Shown here piece by piece: positions 34,180 to 43,315 of a DNA stretch of 64,000 bases (the first letter of the stretch is position 1; each line of letters begins with the position of its first letter). The translations under genes were made by a program, and so were the position numbers. The stretch comes from Balneolaceae bacterium (GTDB taxonomy: Bacteria > Bacteroidota > Rhodothermia > Balneolales > Balneolaceae), in the NCBI GenBank assembly GCA_034521495.1, contig JAXHMK010000004.1:310001-374000 (forward strand). The letters are read 5' to 3'. The notes beneath the pieces are model-generated. The model saw only the letters and a list, made by a program, of their open reading frames with translations. It was not told where the DNA came from and searched no databases.

Positions 34180-35589
34180 TTATCTCCCGATATCCCCAGG
34201 TTCATTAAAATGTTCAAGATTGTTTGGTATGATGCATTGTACTCGTGTTGTTTCATCTTCTGTTCGAGAGATATCCAATATTCCGCCGAGCATTTCAGCC
34301 CTGTACTTCATGATTTGAATACCTGAACCTCCTTTCTGAACAGAATTCGGATCAAATCCCTTACCGTCATCTTCTATAGTAACAGATGTATGAAGTTTAT
34401 TCTTTGCAAGGCGTATGAGAATCGCTTTTGCCTCAGCGTGTCTTACGGCATTATTTACCGCCTCCTGTACAATCCGGTAGATATGAAGTGCCATGTAGGG
34501 GTTCTCAAATTCAACCTGTCCACTTTCTGTATAGGAACAGTTTATGTTGTACATTTTTGGAATTCGATTCGCTAAATTCCCCAAAGCAACACACAGCCCC
34601 ATTTTTTCCAGATCTACCTGTACCAGGCCACGGGAGAGGGTTCGGGCATATTCATCAGCATCGTTAATCATTTCTGAGATTTCCTGAACTTCATCGGCAC
34701 CGGGAACCTCATTAGCTTTTAGTTTCCTGGCAAGATTTTCCGCAACCATCCGGGTGCCGGTAAGCATTTGTCCTAAGCCGTCATGCAGATCCCTACCAAT
34801 TCGCCGCCGCTCCTCATTGGCAATGTCCAGTACTGTTTTTTCCAGCTCTCTTTTTTGGGACAGATCCCTGATTATACCCAAAAACATTCGTTCTCCCTTC
34901 CAGGGAACTTCACTTACGGACAGGTTTATGTGAAAAATTGTCCCATCTTTACGTAAACCTTTAAAATCAATTTTGCCACCTTTTGTAATCGTGTCGTCCA
35001 AACCTGTAAATCTTTTCAGAAACAGATCTTGATTTTCACTGTAGAAGGAGGGAATAAGCAGGTGTACTTTTTTGCCAATGACTTCCTCTTTTTGGTAGCC
35101 AAACATTTCGACAGCGGCAGGATTAAAACTCAAAATATCTCCTCTCTTATTGGTCGTTATAATTGCGTCAACGCTTGTTTCGAGAATGGTTTCTTCAAGA
35201 GCTTTAATCTGCTTAAGATTACGCTTTGCAATTTCCAGCTTTTCAATGCTGTTCAGCGATATCACGCAGTATTGATTTTTTAGATCCTCATCGAACGTGG
35301 TCTTTGACCGAACATTCAGCCAAATTCGACTGCCGTCTTTACATTTTCCCCTCCATCTTTCATTGTGCTTATCATCGTGGCTGCATCTTTCCAGTAAGCA
35401 TTTGAAAGGCATCTTACAATCGCACAGAACTCGAATTGATTTCCCGACGATTTCGTAGTGTTTATAGCCGAATATACGTTCGCAAGCGGGGTTCCAATAT
35501 TCAATAATACCATCGGAATTGATCACCAAAATCCCGTGCTGAATAGAATTCAGTATCTTTAAATGAGACAAGGTTAATAATTCCTGCAT
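34180..35589 (-). CDS. PAS-domain sensor histidine kinase (NarX/HisKA_3 type)
   Basis: A 469 aa soluble sensor kinase with no membrane helix. PAS domain 1 (residues about 10-120) has an unusual cysteine cluster: Cys56, 58, 64, 69 within RVLCDCKMPFKCLLERCSH. PAS domain 2 is at about 130-245 (IITTNKRGDILSFNPAAVEM, then YQKEEVIGKKVHLLIPS). The HisKA_3 phosphoacceptor is His269 in RIGRDLHDGLGQ. The ATP-binding domain has NNAVRHAEAK, DDGKGFD and GGSGIQIMKYRAEMLGG. A cytoplasmic PAS sensor implies an internal signal such as redox state, oxygen or metal. It is followed by its response regulator. Confidence 0.93.
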   Translation of the reverse strand: MQELLTLSHLKILNSIQHGILVINSDGIIEYWNPACERIFGYKHYEIVGKSIRVLCDCKMPFKCLLERCSHDDKHNERWRGKCKDGSRIWLNVRSKTTFDEDLKNQYCVISLNSIEKLEIAKRNLKQIKALEETILETSVDAIITTNKRGDILSFNPAAVEMFGYQKEEVIGKKVHLLIPSFYSENQDLFLKRFTGLDDTITKGGKIDFKGLRKDGTIFHINLSVSEVPWKGERMFLGIIRDLSQKRELEKTVLDIANEERRRIGRDLHDGLGQMLTGTRMVAENLARKLKANEVPGADEVQEISEMINDADEYARTLSRGLVQVDLEKMGLCVALGNLANRIPKMYNINCSYTESGQVEFENPYMALHIYRIVQEAVNNAVRHAEAKAILIRLAKNKLHTSVTIEDDGKGFDPNSVQKGGSGIQIMKYRAEMLGGILDISRTEDETTRVQCIIPNNLEHFNEPGDIGR

Positions 35590-35693
35590 TGATTCTCCCT
35601 TTTACTATGACTCAATACACTCATTAAATCCCGGACAGAGCAAACCGAACCGCTAATTATTTGAAATTAAAGAATTGAACCCACCTTTAGTAT

Positions 35694-35707
35694 AGGTATA
35701 ATCCCTA
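35694..35707 (-). promoter_or_regulatory. GGGATTA-type motif upstream of the sensor kinase operon
   Basis: On the minus strand the sequence ATAGGGATTATACC lies about 105 bases before the kinase start. It resembles the motifs at 27026, 28696 and 28744. It may be a site for the adjacent regulator, unproven. Confidence 0.3.
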
Positions 35708-35708
35708 T

Positions 35709-36425
35709 TTATGGATTAAAATAAAACCGATAACGCTCTCTCTTTCCGGCGGGACAGACCTTTATTTTTCCGGAATCCCGAACAACTTCTGCATTCTGAA
35801 AATCGGGCTGAACAAATGTTGCTCCTGCAGTGGTCAGTGCATCAGATTGATTATTTTCATTGATCCCCACAACCGTAGATCCCGCGCCGGATGCAGCTTT
35901 CACTCCGCTAACTGAATCTTCAAAAACTATTACATCCTCAGGATCCAGATCTAATTTCTCTGCTGCAAGACAATAGCATTCGGAATTTGGCTTACCATTT
36001 TCAACAAGATTTGCGGTGATCATCACTTCAAACGGAGATGGATAGCTCAATCCCGCCAGCATTCTCTCAACTTTACCGGGCAGAGCACTCGTTACCAGGC
36101 CAATGCGGATTCCGTTTTCTGAGCACTGTTTTATAAAACGTTCCGCGCCCGGAATCATCGGGTACTCTTCCACAGACGCATCATACTCACCACACTCTTT
36201 GATAATCTCTTCGCGCGTCTCTTCAGGCAGACCTGCAAACAGATCGTTAACAGTGGGGCGTGCGGGCCGACCGTGAAATCTCTCCTCTCTTTCATTCTCC
36301 GGTATGTCAATGTTGTACTCGTCCAGTTTTTGTAGCCAAAACTCTTCAACATGATCTTTACTGTTGATAATCACACCATCCATATCAAAAATTATGGCTT
36401 TGTATCGACCGGTATTATTTTTCAT
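35709..36425 (-). CDS. HAD-superfamily phosphatase
   Basis: A 238 aa hydrolase of the beta-phosphoglucomutase/phosphatase-like HAD group. Motif I is IIFDMDGVI (nucleophile Asp near residue 14 and the acid Asp two later), motif II is GLVTSALPGKVERML, and the final motif is VIVFEDSVSGVKAASGAG with the metal-binding Asp. The helical cap (residues about 20-90) is present. The substrate cannot be told from sequence. It lies 120 bases upstream of the kinase gene on the same strand, but the motif between them suggests separate promoters. Confidence 0.85.
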   Translation of the reverse strand: MKNNTGRYKAIIFDMDGVIINSKDHVEEFWLQKLDEYNIDIPENEREERFHGRPARPTVNDLFAGLPEETREEIIKECGEYDASVEEYPMIPGAERFIKQCSENGIRIGLVTSALPGKVERMLAGLSYPSPFEVMITANLVENGKPNSECYCLAAEKLDLDPEDVIVFEDSVSGVKAASGAGSTVVGINENNQSDALTTAGATFVQPDFQNAEVVRDSGKIKVCPAGKRERYRFYFNP

Positions 36426-36788
36426 CTATCTATAAATCCTGTCAAATTTTTAATTCGTGTTTTCTGCTGTAATCCCAAAACTCATCAATCTCTACATACT
36501 GAGAAGTTACCCCGAAATTTTTACTTCTTGAACTGTAAGTATAATAAAATCAGAAGGATACTTTTTTAAACAAGTGGAAATGCTCTTTGTTTGAAAGAAG
36601 ACTACATAATAAGCCCCTTTCGGGGCTTTTGATCGCAAAAACTCCTTGGTCCCGACGGTTCGGGACGTTTCAAAAACCGAGACAAATTTCATCGTCATTG
36701 CTAATTATTTGCTTAAAAAAATGGGGTAACTCCTCCTACATACTCAATTCACAACCTGTCAAACCAGTTTATGATATTGATTCTGTTT
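36426..36788. other. Intergenic region with hairpins
   Basis: About 360 bases with no gene. It includes AAGCCCCTTTCGGGGCTT (36611-36628) followed by TT on the plus strand, and a second hairpin GTCCCG..CGGGAC near 36640-36660. Both are terminator-like for the convergent or leftward genes around. Confidence 0.55.
36611..36630 (+). terminator. Intrinsic-terminator-like hairpin
   Basis: A 7-bp GC-rich stem (AAGCCCC with GGGGCTT) with a four-base loop and a short T-run on the plus strand. Confidence 0.6.
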
Positions 36789-37187
36789 TTACATTATGGA
36801 GACCCGATAGTTCTTGATTGAATACCGGGATCGCTGAAAAACATCTCTCACAGGGCCTTTCAGTCCTGTAAAAATTATCTCAATATCCCTCTCCTCGTAA
36901 CTGTCTGCCAGCTCTTTAAAACCTCGCAGAGCACTTGCATCAACCTCGTTTATGCCGATTGCATCAATAATAATCTGATTTAGATTTTTACCGCTTCCAA
37001 TTGTAAGTATTTCCAGTTGCTCCCTTAAATAAGGAATATTTGCGAAGTATAAAGCCGCGTCTATTCTTACAATAATTGTATTCGTTTGGGTCAGTGCTTC
37101 CGGATAGCGATTTAAATCCCGGTAGGTATCTGTGTCGGGGCCTGCGCGCACATCTCTTTTAAGATCGGGAAGATGAACCTCCCGAAT
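36789..37187 (-). pseudogene. C-terminal (STAS) remnant of a SulP-family anion transporter
   Basis: An open frame of about 130 codons with no proper start codon (a GTG at 37151 is the first candidate). It begins with the linker that in SulP proteins joins the last membrane helix to the STAS domain (PDTDTYRDLNRYPEA), then the STAS domain itself: TIIVRIDAALYFANIPYLRE, NLNQIIIDAIGINEVDASAL and DIEIIFTGLKGPVRDVF. A free-standing STAS protein would not have the SulP linker, so I read it as the 3' end of a transporter gene whose 400-residue membrane part has been lost. An in-frame stop lies just upstream. Confidence 0.7.
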
Positions 37188-37355
37188 TCAATCAGTTACC
37201 GGAATAAAACGGTGTAAAAATGATTTTTTTATGGTTCATTTCCTCTGTCTATGTTGAACAAAATAATTTTTTTCAACCGTTTTTCTGGATCACCATTTTC
37301 TATAATACGATAAGATCTTTTTTCATTCCAAATTTTGGAATCCTACGTTTACACA

Positions 37356-37380
37356 GAACTTTTTTTGTCTTAAATACCTG
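37356..37380 (+). promoter_or_regulatory. Weak match to the ferredoxin upstream element
   Basis: CTTTTTTTGTCTTAAATACCT, 53 bases before the synthetase ATG, resembles the block at 10554 and 16369 (TTTTTTRTCTAAATATCT) with one inserted base and a mismatch. Listed as a possible third member, low confidence. Shown motif trimmed: TTTTTTGTCTTAAATACC. Confidence 0.25.
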
Positions 37381-37432
37381 AATAGCAAGCATTGCTCCTG
37401 ATCTTTTTAGGAAGCAATTGAACCATATTTAC

Positions 37433-38989
37433 ATGCAGATTACCCAATATTTAAAACAAGCTGTGCAGATCCATCCTTTGAGACTGGCCACCATTGATAT
37501 TAAAAATAACCGCCGGCAAACATGGCTGGAATTTGGCACCCGGGTTACCAAACTTGCCGGTGCCCTTCAATCATTTGGCGTAAAAACCGGGGATCGTGTA
37601 GCTATACTTACAATCAACAGCGATGTTCATTTAGAATACTATTTCGCCACCATTTGGACCGGAGGAATCTCTGTGCCATTAAATACCCGTCTGGCTTCGA
37701 ATGAAATCTGGCATATTTTGGATGACTGTGGCGCTAAATTTTTAATTGTGGATGATTCCACCTATCCAACTTTACATGGAAATTTAGAAAACTCATCTTC
37801 CATTACGCATACCATTTTTGCAGGCGCGGGAAAATCGCCTGATGGCCTGGTTGCACATGAAACGTTTTTACAATCCTCTAATCCTGTGCCCGGTAAAGAT
37901 TGCGGGGATGAAGATATTGCTATGATCACCTACACCGGCGGTACAACCGGTCAGCCAAAAGGAGCGATGCTCACTCACAACAACATCATCCACAATTCCC
38001 GCTCTGCACTGGCTATTTTAGATGATGACGAACCCTGGACCTATCTGCATGCCGCGCCGATGTATCACATTGCCGATTGCCAGTGGAACACCGGGGTAAC
38101 GATGGCGGGAGGGACGCATGTTTTTCTTGATAAATTTGATCCTGAAGACGTTCTCACCGCGATTGATCGGTTCAAAATCACTCACACCGCATTGGTTCCC
38201 ACGATGATTAAAATGTTGTGTGATCTGTCCGACATCGACTCCTTTGATCTATCCAGCCTGAGAAAAATCAACTTTGGCGGATCGCCGATCTCTCCAGAAT
38301 TGATCAAAAAAGCCCGACAGAAATTCCCGCAGTGTGAATTTATCCAGGGATATGGGCTGACGGAAACCTCGCCGAATATCTCCATGTTGCCGGATAAATA
38401 TAACAGGCCGGGAAATCCAAAAATTGAGTCGGCAGGGAGACCGGTTCCCGGAATGGATGTAATGATTATTGATGAAAATGGCGATGAAGTACCTCGCGGA
38501 ATCATCGGTGAAATCATCACAAAAGGACCGCATGTAATGGCCGGGTACTGGAATGATTCCGAGGAGACCGAACGAGTATTGAGAAACGGCTGGCTTCACA
38601 CCGGAGATTTGGGATATATGGATGAAGACGGGTTCATTTTTGTTGTGGATCGCCTGAAGGATATGATTATAACAGGCGGAGAGAATGTGTATTCTACTGA
38701 AGTGGAACAGGTTATTGAAAAACTGGATGGTGTAGAAGTTTGTGCTGTGATTGGAATTCCTGATGAAAAATGGGGAGAAGCAGTGTATGCAATTGTTCTT
38801 CCAAAAATAAATCAGAAGTTGAGTGAGGAAGAGATAAAATCACATTGCAGACAATATCTGGCCCATTATAAATGTCCAAAAAGTATTGAAATTCGCTACG
38901 AACCATTGCCGGTGAGTGGACCGGGCAAGATCTTGAAACGAAAACTTCGAAAACCGTTTTGGCCGAAGGACGGTCGACAGGTGAATTAG
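37433..38989 (+). CDS. Long-chain fatty-acid/acyl-CoA synthetase (AMP-binding family)
   Basis: A 518 aa ATP-dependent carboxylate-CoA ligase (ANL superfamily). The P-loop-like A3 motif ITYTGGTTGQPKGAMLTH is near residue 165, A5 is GYGLTETSP, A7 is HTGDLGYMDEDGF, A8 is VDRLKDMIITGGENVYS and the catalytic A10 lysine is in GPGKILKRKLR. The length and GENVYSTEVE pattern suit medium/long-chain acyl-CoA ligases. ATG at 37433 is preferred over a TTG five codons upstream. The gene stands alone, so the pathway cannot be inferred from neighbours; beta-oxidation is possible. It converges with the GH3 gene. Confidence 0.9.
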   Translation: MQITQYLKQAVQIHPLRLATIDIKNNRRQTWLEFGTRVTKLAGALQSFGVKTGDRVAILTINSDVHLEYYFATIWTGGISVPLNTRLASNEIWHILDDCGAKFLIVDDSTYPTLHGNLENSSSITHTIFAGAGKSPDGLVAHETFLQSSNPVPGKDCGDEDIAMITYTGGTTGQPKGAMLTHNNIIHNSRSALAILDDDEPWTYLHAAPMYHIADCQWNTGVTMAGGTHVFLDKFDPEDVLTAIDRFKITHTALVPTMIKMLCDLSDIDSFDLSSLRKINFGGSPISPELIKKARQKFPQCEFIQGYGLTETSPNISMLPDKYNRPGNPKIESAGRPVPGMDVMIIDENGDEVPRGIIGEIITKGPHVMAGYWNDSEETERVLRNGWLHTGDLGYMDEDGFIFVVDRLKDMIITGGENVYSTEVEQVIEKLDGVEVCAVIGIPDEKWGEAVYAIVLPKINQKLSEEEIKSHCRQYLAHYKCPKSIEIRYEPLPVSGPGKILKRKLRKPFWPKDGRQVN

Positions 38990-38990
38990 A

Positions 38991-39021
38991 ACCTTCAAGC
39001 GTCCGTAGGTCCTTGAAGCGT
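38991..39021. terminator. Hairpin repeat between convergent genes, family 2 copy 2
   Basis: The core CTTCAAGCGTCCGTAGGTCC then TTGAAGCG is nearly identical to the hairpin at 26407-26449. Again it lies between two genes whose stops face each other (38989 and 39107). Confidence 0.7.
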
Positions 39022-39050
39022 TCGATTGTGGTTCCTACAAGATTTTCTAA

Positions 39051-39090
39051 AACTGGCACAGTGTTCAGCGAAGTGTCACTTGTGCCCTTT
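39051..39090. repeat. GGCACAAGT inverted repeat, family 3, copy 1
   Basis: A 40-base hairpin element: AACTGGCACA..GTG then CACTTGTGCC. Its complement is almost identical to the element at 61654-61693. It sits just before the GH3 stop, so it may also function as a terminator stem. Confidence 0.7.
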
Positions 39091-39106
39091 TAACTTCGGC
39101 AACCAA

Positions 39107-41086
39107 TCATTTATAACTCAATCCATACCCAAATGGAAAGAGCGGATCTTCCGAATCAAACGGAACATCTTCTTTCTGATTCAATACAGCTTCCCATGAT
39201 GACGGCATTTCAAACGGTAGTTTACCCGTTGGATTGAACTCACCGAAGAGAAGATCAAAAATAGCTTCATTGCTGGATCCAAAATTTGCAAGAATGGCTG
39301 ATGCCGAATCGGCCAGTTCAGGTATCACAGCCGGTCTCGAGAGGTAGGTTGTAATCACCGTCGGCTTCTGATGAATGATCTCCATCACGGGTGCCAGTTC
39401 CTCATCGGTGTAGTATAAACGTCCCATCGGGAAAAGGCTCATCCCTGCAAAACTTCCTATATCGGGGTCTTTGGGGGCTTCCAGGTTCAGGATAGCTACA
39501 TCCGCTTCCTCAACCGTTTCAACAACTTGTCCATATTCAGAAGCAACCTCAGAATCTAAATTTTCAATGTAAATCTTTGTTCCCTGTTGGAGCGGCAAAA
39601 TCGACTGGCCGTTCACTTTGTTATTGGTCAAAAGTACTTGCGACCGCAATTGAGACTCATATCCCATTTGCATTGCTTCATCTGTACCGGTCCGTTCGTT
39701 AACCATTTCAACATCTACATACGGATCATCAAACAACCCTAACCTGAATTTCAGTGCAAGCAGTTTTCGAACAGATAGATCAAGTCGTGATTCGGGAATA
39801 CTGCCCTCTTTAACAAGCTGCACCACCAATTCCGGAGTGGATTCTCCTCCAAACTGGTCAACCCCTGCATCCAGTGCTTTTTTCACCCGAAGGACCGGCG
39901 CCAGATCTTCAACGCCGTAATTTTTTGTGCCTGCAAACGGAATAATATTCTCAATAGGATATCCCAGGATTGTCGTTGTGTTAATCAATCCCCAGTCGGT
40001 ACAAACAATACCCTCATACCGCAGAGAATCCTGAAGTAAATCCGTAATGATCTCCTTATTGAATGCAAATCCAACCTCTTCGCTGGTTTGACCAACCGGA
40101 ACTCCATAGTAAGGCATGATTTGTGAGGTGCCAACCTCTATGGCTGCTTCAAACGGAATCAGGTGATAATCAAAGTTATTGCCAGGGTACACCTGGTCTT
40201 TGCCGAATCGAAAATGGGCATCCCAGCCGTCTTCCTGCGGTCCGCCTCCCGGAAAATGCTTGGTCATGGTGGATACGCTGCTTGATGTGAGAGAATCTCC
40301 CTGGAAACCATGCACATACGCAGCGGTAAGTTTGGCGGAAAGATCGGCGTCCTCCCCAAAAGTTCCGCTGATTCGGGCCCATCGTGGATCGGTAGCCAAA
40401 TCAGGCATCGGATGAAGTGCTGTGTGAATCCCAACCGCCCGATATTCCTGCGCGGCAATTTCGCCAAACTTGTGAACGAACGCAGAATCGCCAATTGCAG
40501 CAAGGCCAATCGGTTCCGTCCATTTCGAAAAACCCTCGATATTGAAACCAACGGTCGCCAATTTCATCGTGGTGTGGCGGGGATCTGAGCTGATAGTAAC
40601 CGGAATTCCCAAACGCGTTCTCTCGGCAAGTTCCTGAACCTTGTTTTGCCACTCGGCAAGAAGGGCAGCCTCCGGCACTGCAAACAGGTTAAAGAAGTTC
40701 ATCTGCTTATCAAGCAATGCTTCTTCCAGCGGTAAAAAATTCATGATATTGAATACACCCGCAAAATCTCCGTCCGAGCCGACGGCTGCCGGACTGTGAA
40801 ACATCAAACCGGCTTTTTCTTCCACTGTCATCTGTGCCAGCAGATCTTCGACCCGTTCATTTACGGAGAGTCGGTGATCTTCATAGGGGTCCAGTTCAGC
40901 ATTCTTGTTCAGGTCCCGAAAAGTCTTCCCATCAATAGTAAGCGTATTGACAGGTGGACCGGCTTTTTCCATCGCTGCATTAATTTTACCCGTCTGACTG
41001 AAATAGAAATATCCAGCCAGAACGGTAATTAATATGATGATTGCCAGTAATAGAATACCAATTCCCTTGAATACTTTTTTTATCAT
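39107..41086 (-). CDS. Glycoside hydrolase family 3 enzyme, membrane-anchored
   Basis: A 659 aa GH3 enzyme with one N-terminal helix (GILLLAIIILITVLAGYFYF), so it is tethered with the enzyme outside the cytoplasm. The TIM-barrel domain has RLGIPVTISSDPRH, the KHFPGGGPQEDG signature and the nucleophile Asp in GIVCTDWGL (about residue 363). The C-terminal alpha/beta sandwich follows (TPELVVQLVKEG onward) and ends with FPFGYGLSY, the usual last block. Activity on beta-glucosides or xylosides is expected; the exact sugar is unknown. Residues 230-260 include the expected substrate-binding Asp/Arg pattern. It precedes a set of glycan genes on the plus strand. Confidence 0.92.
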   Translation of the reverse strand: MIKKVFKGIGILLLAIIILITVLAGYFYFSQTGKINAAMEKAGPPVNTLTIDGKTFRDLNKNAELDPYEDHRLSVNERVEDLLAQMTVEEKAGLMFHSPAAVGSDGDFAGVFNIMNFLPLEEALLDKQMNFFNLFAVPEAALLAEWQNKVQELAERTRLGIPVTISSDPRHTTMKLATVGFNIEGFSKWTEPIGLAAIGDSAFVHKFGEIAAQEYRAVGIHTALHPMPDLATDPRWARISGTFGEDADLSAKLTAAYVHGFQGDSLTSSSVSTMTKHFPGGGPQEDGWDAHFRFGKDQVYPGNNFDYHLIPFEAAIEVGTSQIMPYYGVPVGQTSEEVGFAFNKEIITDLLQDSLRYEGIVCTDWGLINTTTILGYPIENIIPFAGTKNYGVEDLAPVLRVKKALDAGVDQFGGESTPELVVQLVKEGSIPESRLDLSVRKLLALKFRLGLFDDPYVDVEMVNERTGTDEAMQMGYESQLRSQVLLTNNKVNGQSILPLQQGTKIYIENLDSEVASEYGQVVETVEEADVAILNLEAPKDPDIGSFAGMSLFPMGRLYYTDEELAPVMEIIHQKPTVITTYLSRPAVIPELADSASAILANFGSSNEAIFDLLFGEFNPTGKLPFEMPSSWEAVLNQKEDVPFDSEDPLFPFGYGLSYK

Positions 41087-41426
41087 AACTAACCTCTAAT
41101 CCAATAACGATTCACCAACCCTTTAAGGTTTAATTTAACACGAAATCTCAATAATAATTGAGACATTTATCTACTACTTTTTTAAGATCTTGCAGCAGTT
41201 CAAGCAAAATTATTTTGTTCGCCTGATATCAGCTGCTCAGATATTGTTCAGAATTCTTTGTTATTTTCTCTTATTTGAAACCAAATGCCCCTCCACTTTT
41301 ATGTAACCGATATTTCTCAGAAAACCCAGATTCATACACTTCCAGCCAATTTTATCTGAAAGAATCATGCTTATCTTATTTTTCTGTTAAATTAGATTGA
41401 ATGAAAACTATCCAAAAATATCTGCC
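41087..41426. other. Divergent intergenic region
   Basis: About 340 AT-rich bases between the GH3 gene and the truncated DUF1593 gene. It probably holds both promoters. No repeat or protein-like frame seen. Confidence 0.4.
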
Positions 41427-41624
41427 ATGATATCAATACATAAAATGAGAGCTGAATATGCGATCACCATATTACTTTCTGTATTGATTATAGTTTTTAT
41501 CATTCAGCTTAAACCGGTCCTTGCACAACTTGAATTTGAAGAGATTCCGGTTGAAAAGCCGCAGGTACTTGTGCTTTCGGATATTGCCAATGAGCCGGAC
41601 GACCAGGAATCACTCATTCGATGA
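41427..41624 (+). pseudogene. Truncated DUF1593 (nucleoside-hydrolase-like) gene, 5' fragment
   Basis: A 66-codon frame with a signal-peptide-like N-terminus (ITILLSVLIIVFIIQL, then PVLAQ) followed by KPQVLVLSDIANEPDDQESLIR. This block is the start of the DUF1593/nucleoside-hydrolase fold, whose members continue for about 400 residues; here the frame stops right after it and no continuation is found downstream. The remainder was lost and the next gene begins 100 bases later. Alternative starts are 41397 (TTG) and 41445. Confidence 0.7.
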
Positions 41625-41723
41625 CCTGGCGTATAGTTTCTAAAATATCAGAACAATCAGAGTATCATTTTTTGGGTTTTATTGACACTTTAGATTTATG
41701 AATCATAATAAACGCAGTTGACC

Positions 41724-43181
41724 ATGAATAGATTAAAAGTACACGTTTATCCCCTATTACTCGCGGGGATTACCCTGTTGAGTATGAATCTTGCATACGC
41801 TCAAAGCACAACCATTGATAACGCCATCCAACCCTATCACGAAAACCCCTGGTATTGGCAATATAAAGGAGAACCGATTTTGCTGATTGGGGCGAGTGAC
41901 GAAGATAATCTGTTTCAGTGGACGGGTGAGCAACTGACTGATCATCTTGATTTGATGGAATCAGTCGGTGGCAACTATGTAAGAAATACCATGTCAGACA
42001 GAGATGAGGGAAACCTATTTGCAGTAAGAGAAATTGAAGATGGCAAGTACGATTTGGAACAGTGGAATGATGAATACTGGAACCGATTGGAATTTTTCCT
42101 CGATGAAACGGAGAAGAGAGATATTGTGGTGCAGCTAACACTATGGGATTGGTTTGACCTGTTATACGGCCGTTTTCCCATTCACCCGCTGAACCCGGAA
42201 AATAATATCAACTGGGAACCCGGTACCATTGAAGATACCCGGGATTTCTATGGCGGTTCGCTCTACGAGAATAACGAATCTGTTTTAGATTTTCAGCATC
42301 GATACATTGATAAATTGTTATCAATCACCCTGGCCTATGATCACATTCTTTATAACATCAACAATGAGAGCAGCATAGGGGCTGAATGGGAAAACTACTG
42401 GGCAACATATTTGAAAGAGGTTGCCGATTCAAGCAATAAGGATATATACATAACCAGTATGCAGCTAATTCCAAGTAATTCATTACGCCATGTCATGACA
42501 AACAGGGATTTGTATGCTTTTGTTGATGTGTCCCAAAACAACCAGGATGCGGCCGGTGCTGTTGGGCACAAGCATTGGGAGAATCTGATCTACTGGCGGA
42601 ATATGATCGATGCCCAGCAAGATGGCCCCATGCCCATTAACAACATAAAAGTATATGGCGAGAGCGTGGGGAATAATGTGAGAGCCGGTACGGAAAAAGA
42701 GGCCGTCGAACGATTTTGGAGAAATATTTTTGCCGGTTCCGCATCCACGAGATTTCACCGGCCGGGCATCATGAGTGTTGAAGCCGGAGGATGGGGCATC
42801 GGGCTATCCGATAAAGCACAACACACCCTGCAGACCGTTACGATGTTCCTGGATGAGTTCGATATATTCAATGCTGAACCGTATGCAGGGTGCAAAACAA
42901 TTGGCCCATCCATTCCCGCTGATTACTGCCTGGCTAACGTTGGCGAAGCTTATGCTGTTTACTTTCCCTCCGGCAGATCTTCTGTTGATATCGATCCCTG
43001 GGTTTATCTTGATGAAGTAACGATCAAATGGTTAAATGTTACAAGAGGCGAATGGGTGAAAGAGGAAACTAAAAAGTTAGACTGGACAAAAGAAGTCTCA
43101 TCCTGGTGGGGACCGGACAGGGTTCTGGTTTTAACACCTGAAGATGAAGAATCGTACATTGCCATTATTAAAGCTAAATAG
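41724..43181 (+). CDS. Secreted TIM-barrel glycosidase-like protein (clan GH-A type), copy 1
   Basis: A 485 aa exported protein with a signal peptide (LLLAGITLLSMNLAYAQ). The barrel begins with NPWYWQYKGEPILLIGASDEDN, then GGNYVRNTMSDRD, DIVVQLTLWDWFDLLYG, and YNINNESS, where the NNE at the end of strand 4 is the expected acid/base position of clan GH-A. The C-terminal 80 residues (VYFPSGRSSVDIDPW onward) form a small beta domain seen at the end of DUF4038/DUF6298-type proteins. The precise substrate is unknown. It is a paralogue of the next gene and 135 bases upstream of it. Confidence 0.78.
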   Translation: MNRLKVHVYPLLLAGITLLSMNLAYAQSTTIDNAIQPYHENPWYWQYKGEPILLIGASDEDNLFQWTGEQLTDHLDLMESVGGNYVRNTMSDRDEGNLFAVREIEDGKYDLEQWNDEYWNRLEFFLDETEKRDIVVQLTLWDWFDLLYGRFPIHPLNPENNINWEPGTIEDTRDFYGGSLYENNESVLDFQHRYIDKLLSITLAYDHILYNINNESSIGAEWENYWATYLKEVADSSNKDIYITSMQLIPSNSLRHVMTNRDLYAFVDVSQNNQDAAGAVGHKHWENLIYWRNMIDAQQDGPMPINNIKVYGESVGNNVRAGTEKEAVERFWRNIFAGSASTRFHRPGIMSVEAGGWGIGLSDKAQHTLQTVTMFLDEFDIFNAEPYAGCKTIGPSIPADYCLANVGEAYAVYFPSGRSSVDIDPWVYLDEVTIKWLNVTRGEWVKEETKKLDWTKEVSSWWGPDRVLVLTPEDEESYIAIIKAK

Positions 43182-43315
43182 TGTTTGGTAAGAAAAATCA
43201 TACGGGTGCAAACAATAACAAAACACTTTTCAATATGATTTTACCGGCAGGTTATTATTAGCAAGATTTTTTAAACGAAAAACAATCAAAGCATAAACAT
43301 CAAAAAAAAACCGAT

